Of a DNA stretch of 53,882 bases, positions 6,442 to 14,326 are shown in pieces; the first letter of the stretch is position 1, and the number at the start of each line of letters is the position of its first letter. Made by a program: the position numbers and the translations under genes. Under the pieces are notes generated by a model. The model saw nothing but the letters and a program-made list of their open reading frames with translations, was not told where the DNA came from and did not search any database. Source of the stretch: UBA2658 sp964617335 (GTDB lineage: Bacteria; Bacillota; Clostridia; Oscillospirales; Oscillospiraceae); assembly GCA_964617335.1 (NCBI GenBank), contig CAZTXG010000007.1, forward strand, positions 1-53,882. The letters are read 5' to 3'.

Positions 6442-8499
6442 TTAGTTAAAGGTGTTGGCAAAGGCTGAGAAAAGCTCGTCGGTCTTTTGCTTTAAGGCCC
6501 TGTTTTCCGGCTTTTTAAGACCGGGGTCAAGCCTTAAGGTTTCCCGTCCGGCCTCCTGTGCTGCCTGAAAAATGCGCAGGTCTGTGCAGAGGTCGGCAAT
6601 TTTCATCTGGGGCAGACCGTGCTGCCTTCCGCCGAAAAAGTCTCCGGGGCCGCGCTGCTTTAGGTCTTCCTCGGCGATTTTAAAGCCGTCGCTTTCCTTT
6701 TCCAAAACCTTAAGGCGGGCCTTTGCCTGTTCACCTTCAAAGTCGGAAAACAACACGCAATAGCTTTTATGCTCGCCCCTGCCCACCCTGCCCCGGAGCT
6801 GGTGGAGCTGGCCTAAGCCGAAATATTCGGCGTTTTCAACCACCATTAAAGCGGCGTTTGGCACATCAACTCCAACCTCCACAACCGTTGTTGCAACTAT
6901 GATATGCAGCCCCCCGTCAACAAAGGCATCCATAACAGCGTCTTTTTCGGAAGCTTTCATTTTCCCGTGGACACAGCCCACACGAAGGTCTGGGAAAATC
7001 TCTTTAGATAGCTTTTTTGAATACTCCACGGCAGATTTTATCTCCCGCGGCCTCTCCTCATTTTCCTCCACAGCGGGGCAGACAATGAAAACCTGCCTGC
7101 CTTGGGATACAAGCTTGCGGATAAAAACATATATTCTCTCACGCATATCCTCACCCACAACAAAGGTGTCCACCTTTTGCCTGCCCGGGGGCATCTCGTC
7201 GATAACCGAGACATCAAGATCACCATAGACCATAAGAGCAAGAGTGCGGGGAATGGGGGTTGCGGACATAACAAGGGTGTGAACTTCACTGCCTTTTGAC
7301 ACAAGAGCCGCCCTCTGGTTTACACCAAAGCGGTGCTGCTCGTCTGTAATGACAAGAGCCAGCCGCAAAAACTCCACATCTTCACTTAAAATTGCGTGGG
7401 TGCCCACAAGAAGGGTGATTTCCCCCTCTTTGAGCTTTGCCGTTACCTCACGCCTTTGCTTTGCCGTCATAGAACCTGTAATTTTGGCGACCTTGACCCC
7501 AAAGGGAGATAAAAGCTTGTTGAAGGTGGCATGGTGCTGATTAACCAAAATTTCTGTTGGCGCCATAAAGGCTGTCTGAAGCCCCCCTTCATGAACAGCC
7601 CAAATGCAGGCGGCGGCAACAAGAGTTTTTCCGCTGCCCACATCGCCGCTAATTAGCCTGTTCATAAGCCTTCCGCTTCGCATATCCATGAAGGCTTCTT
7701 CAATGGCACGCCTTTGGGCGCCGGTGGCGATAAAGGGCAGGGCAGAGAGAAAGTCTTCCAATCGCGGGGAGGAAACTATTATACCGCTTTTTCTGACCTT
7801 TGCATCTTTTATTCTTGTAAGAGCGCAGGTCAAAACAAAAAGTTCCTCAAAAACAAGCCTTCGGCGGGATAGCTCTAGGGCGGCGGCATCTGCCGGAAAA
7901 TGAATGTTTTCAAATGCATAGGCAGGCTTGCACAGCTTAAACCTTTCGGAGACAGATTCCGGCAGTGGGTCGGGCAGTATGTCCCGACACAGTTCAAGAC
8001 CCTGACGAATAAGGGAGATGAGAAGCTTTTGGCTTATGCCCGCTGTGAGTCTGTAAACCGGAACAATGCGCCCTGTGAGAAGTCTTGGAGCGTCCTCCGG
8101 CTCAAACAAGGGGTTTGTCATGGTTCGGCGGCTGCCCTCATGGTTTATTTTTCCGCAGAAAATATAGCTTTGTCCTTCCTTAAGCTGATTTTTAATAAAG
8201 CTTTGATTAAAATATGTAATGTCTATACTTCCGGTTTCATCGCAGACCCGCAGCTTTAAAAGCTCCATACCCCGCCTCACACGGCTTAGGGAAGGTTCTG
8301 CCACCACAATTGCCGAAACACAAACAGTTTCGTTTTGGGAAACAGCGGCTATGGGGAGGATTTTTGACCTGTCCTCATAGCTTCGGGGGAAATATGTGAT
8401 AAGCTCGCCCAGAGTGTTTATACCAAGCTTTGAGAGAGCCTTTGCCCGCTGCTCACCTATGCCTTTAAGGCATCTTATATCGTCCGAAAGCTGTGCCAC
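6442..8499 (-). CDS. recG: ATP-dependent DNA helicase RecG
   Basis: 685 residues from a GTG start at 8499, behind AGAGGTGG at 8514-8507 with 7 nt spacing; this gives the usual RecG length. A frame extended to 8628 would run across the promoter at 8571-8599, so it is rejected. The N-terminus has the helix-hairpin-helix-like segment LKGIGEQRAKALSKLGI and the wedge/OB domain. The helicase core has Walker A GDVGSGKT, DEQH motif II, MSATPIPRT motif III and the C-terminal QLRGRVGRG motif. RecG remodels stalled forks and recombination intermediates. The 98-nt gap to the spoVB-like gene contains a hairpin. Confidence 0.96.
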   Translation of the reverse strand: MAQLSDDIRCLKGIGEQRAKALSKLGINTLGELITYFPRSYEDRSKILPIAAVSQNETVCVSAIVVAEPSLSRVRRGMELLKLRVCDETGSIDITYFNQSFIKNQLKEGQSYIFCGKINHEGSRRTMTNPLFEPEDAPRLLTGRIVPVYRLTAGISQKLLISLIRQGLELCRDILPDPLPESVSERFKLCKPAYAFENIHFPADAAALELSRRRLVFEELFVLTCALTRIKDAKVRKSGIIVSSPRLEDFLSALPFIATGAQRRAIEEAFMDMRSGRLMNRLISGDVGSGKTLVAAACIWAVHEGGLQTAFMAPTEILVNQHHATFNKLLSPFGVKVAKITGSMTAKQRREVTAKLKEGEITLLVGTHAILSEDVEFLRLALVITDEQHRFGVNQRAALVSKGSEVHTLVMSATPIPRTLALMVYGDLDVSVIDEMPPGRQKVDTFVVGEDMRERIYVFIRKLVSQGRQVFIVCPAVEENEERPREIKSAVEYSKKLSKEIFPDLRVGCVHGKMKASEKDAVMDAFVDGGLHIIVATTVVEVGVDVPNAALMVVENAEYFGLGQLHQLRGRVGRGEHKSYCVLFSDFEGEQAKARLKVLEKESDGFKIAEEDLKQRGPGDFFGGRQHGLPQMKIADLCTDLRIFQAAQEAGRETLRLDPGLKKPENRALKQKTDELFSAFANTFN

Positions 8500-8570
8500 C
8501 TGTAACCACCTCTTTAAATGGGAAAGGCCTTGTCTAATATCGGCGCTGTCCCTTAGTCTCTTAGATAAAT

Positions 8571-8599
8571 ATAATACCATTTCACGGCGAATAGTGCAA
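8571..8599 (-). promoter_or_regulatory. Sigma-A promoter of recG
   Basis: On the minus strand TTGCAC (8599-8594) and TATTAT (8576-8571) are 17 nt apart, about 72 nt upstream of the GTG start at 8499. Confidence 0.5.
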
Positions 8600-8708
8600 A
8601 ATTTTGTTAAAGGGGGCATAATTTTCACACAGAGAGTTGTTTGTAATAAGCTCGGCTATTTAAAAACTTAAGGCTTAGGATTGTTTTCACATCGCTTAAA
8701 CTTGATGC

Positions 8709-8737
8709 TTGCAATCTTAGCTTTAAGGTGTTAAAAT
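8709..8737 (+). promoter_or_regulatory. Promoter of tRNA-Gly
   Basis: TTGCAA (8709-8714) and TAAAAT (8732-8737) with a 17-nt spacer, 20 nt before the tRNA 5' end. Confidence 0.55.
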
Positions 8738-8757
8738 ATCTAGGTAACAATTTATAT

Positions 8758-8831
8758 GCGGGTGTAGTTTAATGGCAGAACATCAGCTTCCCAAGCTGAA
8801 TACGAGGGTTCGATTCCCTTCACCCGCTCCA
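8758..8831 (+). tRNA. tRNA-Gly (anticodon CCC)
   Basis: The 74-nt sequence folds as a cloverleaf: acceptor stem GCGGGTG/CACCCGC, anticodon stem TCAGC/GCTGA around loop TTCCCAA (anticodon CCC), and T arm GAGGG-TTCGATT-CCCTT. The 3' CCA is encoded. It stands alone, followed by its own terminator. Confidence 0.95.
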
Positions 8832-8841
8832 GATGGAAAGA

Positions 8842-8885
8842 GCCCGAAAACCCTGTATTATCAATGGTTTGCGGGCCTTTAATTT
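8842..8885 (+). terminator. Terminator after tRNA-Gly
   Basis: GCCCGAAAACC pairs with GGTTTGCGGGC (one A-G mismatch), followed by CTTTAATTTTT. Confidence 0.8.
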
Positions 8886-8932
8886 TTGGTGTTTTTGCTG
8901 TGTCTGGGCTTTGACATATGCGCATTTAAGCG

Positions 8933-8958
8933 TTTTTAACCACCTTAGTGGTTAAAAA
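8933..8958. repeat. Perfect 11-bp inverted repeat, function unknown
   Basis: TTTTTAACCAC, a 4-nt loop (CTTA), then GTGGTTAAAAA. The T tract is on the 5' arm and A tract on the 3' arm on both strands, so it is not a normal intrinsic terminator. It sits in a gene-free stretch between tRNA-Gly and the transporter operon and could be a protein-binding site. Confidence 0.6.
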
Positions 8959-9020
8959 AATGGGTAAAAAATAATTACCGCCTTAAGGCTTTAAAGAAAA
9001 TATGCTTCAATCAAATAGAA

Positions 9021-9069
9021 TTTACCCTCCGGTTTAAGGCTTAGGCTAAATCGAAGGGTAAAGTTTTTT
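9021..9069. terminator. Terminator-like hairpin at the 3' end of the ABC operon
   Basis: TTTACCCT pairs with AGGGTAAA, with an inner CGGTTTA/TAAATCG stem, followed on the plus strand by GTTTTTT. On the minus strand it lies directly after the last ABC gene and is followed by a weaker T-rich run, so it may work in both directions. Confidence 0.6.
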
Positions 9070-9088
9070 ATGGGCTTTACAACCATAT

Positions 9089-9865
9089 TTAAATTTGAAG
9101 GACCGAGGCTAGAAGGCTTTTTGTATACTCGTTGCGGGGGTTTTCTATCACCTGAGAGGTTTTGCCCTCCTCAACTATATGCCCCTCATGCATAACATAA
9201 ATTCTGTTGCAAAAGCTTGAAACCAGAGCCAAATCATGGGAAATAAAAAGCAGGGACATAGAGTTTTTTTCCCTCACCTTGTTGAGCAGCTCTAAAATTT
9301 GTGCCTGAACCGAAACATCCAAGGCACTTGTGGCCTCGTCGCATATAAGAAGCTTTGGTCTTCCGGCTATTGCCCTTGCAATGGCCGCCCGCTGACACTC
9401 CCCGCCGCTTACATCCATGGGCAGGGCCTCGTCATAGCTATCATCCAGCCCCACTTGGCAAAGGAGCTTTTTTGAGGCTGCCCGGTATTGCTTGGCAGTC
9501 ATCTTTTCCCTTGTTTTTAAGGTTTCCCTTATACTTGCACCCAGACTTAGCCTTGGGTCAAAAGATAAGCGCGGCTCCTGAAATATCATTTTTATTTCCT
9601 GATAGGCACGGCGAAGGGGCGCTCCTTTAAGCTCTGTGATATCTTTGCCGCAAAGACTTATTCTGCCGCCATCGGGGTTTTCAAACCTTGCGATAAGCTT
9701 TGCCAAGCTTGATTTTCCGCAGCCGGATTCCCCCACAAGACCAACAACCTCGCCATCTTCCACATAGAGGGAGACATTTTTCACAGCCTCTATTCTTGCC
9801 TCACCCACATGAAAGCTTTTATATAGGTTTTCCACCGAAAGACTTATATCAGCCACAGCAGCCAC
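9089..9865 (-). CDS. Peptide/nickel-type ABC transporter ATPase (DppF/NikE-like)
   Basis: 258 residues with Walker A GESGCGKS, Q-loop MIFQEP, signature VSGGECQRAAIARAI, Walker B LLICDEATSALD and switch histidine FISHDLAL. It is one of a pair of ATPases energising the importer encoded upstream. It overlaps the preceding ATPase gene by 17 nt, so the two are translated together. The C-terminus is short and lacks the extra peptide-importer C-terminal motif seen in the longer partner. The substrate cannot be read from the ATPase; the binding protein suggests peptide, nickel or a metal-chelate complex. Confidence 0.92.
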   Translation of the reverse strand: MAAVADISLSVENLYKSFHVGEARIEAVKNVSLYVEDGEVVGLVGESGCGKSSLAKLIARFENPDGGRISLCGKDITELKGAPLRRAYQEIKMIFQEPRLSFDPRLSLGASIRETLKTREKMTAKQYRAASKKLLCQVGLDDSYDEALPMDVSGGECQRAAIARAIAGRPKLLICDEATSALDVSVQAQILELLNKVREKNSMSLLFISHDLALVSSFCNRIYVMHEGHIVEEGKTSQVIENPRNEYTKSLLASVLQI

Positions 9866-10817
9866 CGCCTTTAAAGCCCCTTGGACAAAGGGTCCAATGC
9901 TCGTTTTTCACGTTTATTTCACGTATTTCCATGGTTTCACAATCTTTTACAGCTAAGGGGCAGCGTGGGGCAAAGGCACAGCCTTTTGATACGAATTTTT
10001 CCGGACTTTTTCCGGGAACGGCCTTTGGCGGTGTGCCGTCTAGCCTTGGAATAGCAGAAATAAGCGCCTTTGTATAAGGATGGGCAGGGGACTTTAAAAC
10101 GCTGTCTTTATAGCCGAATTCGACTATTCTGCCGCCGTACATAACAGCAACCTTATCGGCCATTTTTGCTACAAGACCTATATTGTGGGTAATAAGAAGT
10201 ATGGCGGTTTTAAATTCATCCCGCAGGTGCAAAAGCTCCTCGGCTATCTGAGCTTGAACAGTGACATCCAAGGCACTGGTTGGCTCGTCGGCAAGGAGTA
10301 TGTCCGGCTGAAGGGCCATGGACAGGGCTATTGCAACCCGCTGCTTTTGCCCTCCCGAAAGCTGGAGGGGGCAGCTTTTTAAAATTCGCTCAGGGTCGGG
10401 CAGATTAAGGCGAGGCAAAAGCTCTCGCATATCCTGCCTGACTGTTTTTCTTCTTACCTTCCTGTGGGCTCGTATAGTGTCATAAAACTGACTTTCTATT
10501 TTTCTTATGGGGTCAAGGGAGGCGCCCGGCTCCTGAAACACCATGCCAAGCCCTGCACCCCGTATACGGCGCAGCTGCTCCTTTGGCAGCTCCAGCAGGT
10601 CTTTACCGTGGTAAAGGACGCTGCCGCCTGTTATATCAACCTTTCCGGGCATACGCAAAATTGCCCGCAAAAGGGTTGATTTGCCGCTGCCGGATTCGCC
10701 TATGACACAGACGATTTCTCCCTCGTGTATATGAAGAGAGATGTCATGAAGCACAGTTTCACCGCCGGGATAGCGGGCAGAAAGATTGTGAATATCCAAA
10801 AGACCCTGATGGTCCAT
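9849..10817 (-). CDS. Peptide/nickel-type ABC transporter ATPase (DppD/NikD-like)
   Basis: 322 residues with Walker A GESGSGKST, signature LSGGQKQRVAIALSM, Walker B LLADEPTSALDVT and switch histidine LLITHNIGL. The C-terminal region has the oligopeptide-transporter extension with cysteines (GCAFAPRCPLAVKDCE and a final CPRGF), which in this family can hold an Fe-S cluster. It is the fifth gene of the operon, 32 nt after the binding-protein gene. Confidence 0.93.
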   Translation of the reverse strand: MDHQGLLDIHNLSARYPGGETVLHDISLHIHEGEIVCVIGESGSGKSTLLRAILRMPGKVDITGGSVLYHGKDLLELPKEQLRRIRGAGLGMVFQEPGASLDPIRKIESQFYDTIRAHRKVRRKTVRQDMRELLPRLNLPDPERILKSCPLQLSGGQKQRVAIALSMALQPDILLADEPTSALDVTVQAQIAEELLHLRDEFKTAILLITHNIGLVAKMADKVAVMYGGRIVEFGYKDSVLKSPAHPYTKALISAIPRLDGTPPKAVPGKSPEKFVSKGCAFAPRCPLAVKDCETMEIREINVKNEHWTLCPRGFKGGGCCG

Positions 10818-10849
10818 GCTTCTCCCTCCTTTTTTGCAATCTTTAAAAG

Positions 10850-12430
10850 CTAGTTTCTTGCCGTATCAACAGTTATCTGGTAATAATCCACAGGGCTTTG
10901 ACTTATGCCTTTTACTCCCGCCTTTGTCACCATAAACATATTTAGGTGGAACATATAGCAGTATGAGCTGTCTTTTGTTGCTATTTGCTGTATTTCTATG
11001 GCGTATTCGGCACGCTTTGCAGGGTCAAACTCCGAAGCCATTTCGGTTAAAAGTCTGTCCACCTCGTCATTTGAGTAGCCGCCGAAGTTGCTGCCGTTTC
11101 CTGTTCCCATGGTGAAGCTAAGGTATGACAGGGGGTCACCTGTGGGGGTTGTAACATAGGCATAGGCGCAGATGTCAAAGTCGCCTGCATCAAGATAGGT
11201 TTCAATGCTGTCCACCTGGTCATAGCTTGTTTCTATACCCAAAGTGCTAAGAGCCGATTGGAGAGCCTGAGCCGACTGGGGCAGACCTGTGCGCCCATAG
11301 GTGATAAGCCGCAGGCTTAGCTTTTTACCGTCTTTTTCTAAAAAGCCGTCACCGTCTGTGTCTTTATAGCCGTTTTCCTCTAAAAGAGCGGCGGCGGCTT
11401 CGGGGTCATAATCCGGAACATCGCTCATAAGGCTGTCATCTCCATAGGAAAGGGCAGCGGGGAAGGCCGATTTCGTTGCCGTGCCCGCACCGCTTAAAAG
11501 AATTTCCCCGTAGGAGCTTTTATCCACAGCCATGCAAATTGCCCGTCGGAAGGCAGGATCTGACATATACTCTCTGCCAAGGTTAAAGTAAAGCATATAA
11601 ACCCTTGTTGTGGCCGCCTGACTTATCTCAAAAGCCTCATTATTGGCAAAAAGGTCAAGGGAATTGTAGGACAGGCCATAGGCCGCGTCTATTTCGCCGT
11701 TTTGCATGGCCATGCCAAGGGTGTCAACGTCGGAAATGGCCTTTATGCTTATGCTGCTGCTTGCCGGAGGGCCTCCCCAGTAATCTTCAAAAGCTTCAAG
11801 GGCGGCGCTTTGGTCTTCAACATAATCCTTTACAAAATAGGGACCAGTGCAAACAGGATACATATCAAAATCCACCGTGCCGTCATCTGCTTTTGCGTCA
11901 ACTATGCAGGCATAGGGGTCACAAAGGGCATTTAAAAGTATGGGGTTCGGAGCTGTTGTTGTTATGAAAACGGAAAAACCTTCAGCTTCGATTTTGTCTA
12001 TCATAAGATCCGAGGCTGCCCGCTGGTTTTTTTCCACCAACCGCTCAAGGCTGGCTTTCACGGCGGCACCGTCCATTTTATCACCGTTATGGAACAAAAC
12101 GTCCTCCCGCAGCTTTAAAGTCCAGGTGAGGGTGTCTTCGGAAAGCTCGTGGCTCTCTGTCAAAACCGGCTCCACATTCAGGGAATCGTCCAGTTTATAA
12201 AGGGTTTCGCCCACACCGTAGCGCAGGGTTCCCCAGCCGTTATAGGAATTTGCCGGATCGATTTTTGTGAAGTTATAAACACCGAATATAAATTCGTCCC
12301 GGGATTTTACGTCACCATTGGTCTCCGTGTCGGAAGGGCTCTGGTTTTCTAAAGTGCCTTTTGTTCCGCAGGCGGTAAATGCCGCCAGAAGCATAAGGCA
12401 GGCGAGGATAAGAGCGATTTTTCTTTTCAT
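10850..12430 (-). CDS. Substrate-binding lipoprotein of an ABC importer (SBP family 5)
   Basis: 526 residues. The signal peptide ends in a lipobox (AFTAC, Cys about 21), so the protein should be anchored on the outer face of the membrane. The body has family-5 features, including RDEFIFGVYNFTKIDPANSYNG-type N-terminal strand, RYGVGETLYKLD, and the YDPEAAAALLEENGYKDTDGDG segment. The RYGVGETLY motif is shared, from memory, with nickel/metallophore-type binding proteins as well as peptide binders, so the ligand is not settled. The ATG overlaps the stop of the upstream permease gene by 4 nt. Confidence 0.92.
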   Translation of the reverse strand: MKRKIALILACLMLLAAFTACGTKGTLENQSPSDTETNGDVKSRDEFIFGVYNFTKIDPANSYNGWGTLRYGVGETLYKLDDSLNVEPVLTESHELSEDTLTWTLKLREDVLFHNGDKMDGAAVKASLERLVEKNQRAASDLMIDKIEAEGFSVFITTTAPNPILLNALCDPYACIVDAKADDGTVDFDMYPVCTGPYFVKDYVEDQSAALEAFEDYWGGPPASSSISIKAISDVDTLGMAMQNGEIDAAYGLSYNSLDLFANNEAFEISQAATTRVYMLYFNLGREYMSDPAFRRAICMAVDKSSYGEILLSGAGTATKSAFPAALSYGDDSLMSDVPDYDPEAAAALLEENGYKDTDGDGFLEKDGKKLSLRLITYGRTGLPQSAQALQSALSTLGIETSYDQVDSIETYLDAGDFDICAYAYVTTPTGDPLSYLSFTMGTGNGSNFGGYSNDEVDRLLTEMASEFDPAKRAEYAIEIQQIATKDSSYCYMFHLNMFMVTKAGVKGISQSPVDYYQITVDTARN

Positions 12431-13287
12431 ATTTGTTTTCTCCTTTGTGGCCGTGAAAAAATATGCCGTGAATTTAGGGGGTCTAAAACATCCCGAACAC
12501 TGTCCCCCAAAAGGTTAAACAGCATCGAGGTAAAAAAGATTGCAAGGCCGGGGAATATCACAAGCCAGGGGGCCTGCTGCATAAGTCCCCGCCCGTCAGA
12601 GAGCATACTGCCCCACTCGGCAGAGGGCGGGGGAGTGCCAAGGCCGAGAAAGCTTAGCCCCGCAAGGGCTAAAATCGTTCCGCCGACACTAAGGGAGGCT
12701 GTTACGATAACAGGGCGAATGGTATTTGGCAGGATGTGCCTTATAAGTATGCTCATAGTCGTCTGCCCGTTTAGCTTTGCGGCATAAACAAAGTTTTCCT
12801 GCCGCAGGGACAAGACATAGCTTCTGCTTAGCCTTGCGTATTGAGGCCAGCCTGTAAGAGCCAGGGCGATAACGGCGTTATTAAGCCCGGGTCCTAACAT
12901 TCCTGCAACGGCCAAGGCCAGAACAAGCCCCGGAAAGGCAAGAAAGATGTCCACCAGCCGCATAAAAAAAGAGTCTATTGCACCGCCGAAATAACCGCAA
13001 ATTATGCCTACCGCTCCGCCTATAAAAACTGTGAGGACAACTATGGTAAGAGCGGAAAAAACCGAGGTTGCGGCTCCGGAGAGAATGCGGGAATATACGC
13101 AGCGGCCAAGCCAGTCCGTTCCCAGAGGATATTGTCCACCCGGAGGCAAAAGGGCCTCAAGAAGGTTTGCCTTGTTGGGGTCGCTGGGAAGAAAATCCCG
13201 TACTACGAGGCATAAAATACAAAAAGCCGCTGAAAGCGCAAGCATAATGCCAAGTTTTATTTTTGCCTTTTTGTTTCTTTTCCTCAT
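12427..13287 (-). CDS. ABC transporter permease (DppC/NikC-like)
   Basis: 286 residues with an N-terminal transmembrane anchor, a four- to five-helix permease core and the EAA loop (GQTTMSILIRHILPNTIRPVIV). DWLGRCVYSRILSGAATS is the typical DppC entry motif. It pairs with the DppB-like permease whose gene overlaps it by 4 nt. Confidence 0.93.
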   Translation of the reverse strand: MRKRNKKAKIKLGIMLALSAAFCILCLVVRDFLPSDPNKANLLEALLPPGGQYPLGTDWLGRCVYSRILSGAATSVFSALTIVVLTVFIGGAVGIICGYFGGAIDSFFMRLVDIFLAFPGLVLALAVAGMLGPGLNNAVIALALTGWPQYARLSRSYVLSLRQENFVYAAKLNGQTTMSILIRHILPNTIRPVIVTASLSVGGTILALAGLSFLGLGTPPPSAEWGSMLSDGRGLMQQAPWLVIFPGLAIFFTSMLFNLLGDSVRDVLDPLNSRHIFSRPQRRKQI

Positions 13288-14261
13288 CGGCCTGCCCCCA
13301 ATCCCTGCCGAACCCTTGGGTCGAGAGCGTAATAAGCCAAATCTGTCATAAGATTAATAAGCACATAGATAACAGACATCCAAACAACAAAGGCTTGAAT
13401 CAAGGGGTAATCACGCATAAGTATGGCATCCATTACCATATAACCTACGCCCCGCCAAACAAAAATGCGTTCTACAGCCACTGTTCCCCCTAAAAGAGAG
13501 CCTATGGATAAGGACATGAGGGTTATAATAGTGAGCATGGAGTTTCTTAAAACATCACGGAAAAGTACGGTGCGTGTGCGCAGCCCGCGGGACACTGCCC
13601 CGTCCACATAGGCATTTCCAAGCTGCTCTAAAACCGCCGCCCGAACCTGACGTATATATTTTCCCGTCATGGGTATGGCAAGGGCAAGGGTTGGCAGGAT
13701 AAGCCCCTTTGGAGTACCTGCTGCCAAAACCGGCAGCCAATTAAGCTTTAGAGCTACAAAATACATAAGCAGCAGGGATAAAAGAAAGTTTGGCATGGAG
13801 TTTCCAAGAAAACTTAAAAAGCGGATTATATAATCCGAGGCCCTGTCTTGCCTCACAGCCGTAAGAATGCCTAAAGGCAGGGATAAAAGTATGGTTGCCC
13901 CAACAGAAGTGAGAGTTAGAAGAAGTGTTCGGGGCAAGGCGGCTTTTAAAGCGCTTGCGGCAGACCTGCCGTCTATAAGAGAAATGCCCATGTCACCTTT
14001 TAAGAAATTCCATAGCCAGCTGAAATACTGCACCAGAAATGGCTTATCCAGACCTGCTTCCATCTTCATAGCCTCCACAACCTCCTCGGACACTGGTATG
14101 CCCTGAGCCTGCAAAAGCATCTCTACCGGGTCGGCAGGGGAGATAAACATAAGTCCGTAGGTGAGAAAAGTTACACCAAGAAGCACTGGCACCAGAGACA
14201 AAAGCCGTCTTGCCACATATCCTGCCAAAGGCTGCGTGCTGCTTTTAATGCCAATGTTCAT
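13284..14261 (-). CDS. ABC transporter permease (DppB/NikB-like)
   Basis: 325 residues with six hydrophobic segments. The N-terminus YVARRLLSLVPVLLGVTFLTYGLMFISPADP is typical of DppB/NikB, and the EAA loop reads SRGLRTRTVLFRDVLRNSMLTIIT. A GGGAGATAGGG ribosome binding site precedes the ATG. It follows the methyltransferase gene after 65 nt on the same strand, and I see no terminator in that gap, so the two are probably co-transcribed. Confidence 0.93.
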   Translation of the reverse strand: MNIGIKSSTQPLAGYVARRLLSLVPVLLGVTFLTYGLMFISPADPVEMLLQAQGIPVSEEVVEAMKMEAGLDKPFLVQYFSWLWNFLKGDMGISLIDGRSAASALKAALPRTLLLTLTSVGATILLSLPLGILTAVRQDRASDYIIRFLSFLGNSMPNFLLSLLLMYFVALKLNWLPVLAAGTPKGLILPTLALAIPMTGKYIRQVRAAVLEQLGNAYVDGAVSRGLRTRTVLFRDVLRNSMLTIITLMSLSIGSLLGGTVAVERIFVWRGVGYMVMDAILMRDYPLIQAFVVWMSVIYVLINLMTDLAYYALDPRVRQGLGAGR

Positions 14262-14326
14262 CCCTATCTCCCTTATGCCCAGCCTGAGATAAAAAGTGAC
14301 AGCACTTTTCCCGCAGAAAGGCCTTT

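Noticed and set aside
8500..8628. Extended recG frame to 8628
   Set aside because: It runs through the -10/-35 region and lacks a ribosome binding site, whereas the GTG at 8499 has AGAGGTGG at ideal spacing.
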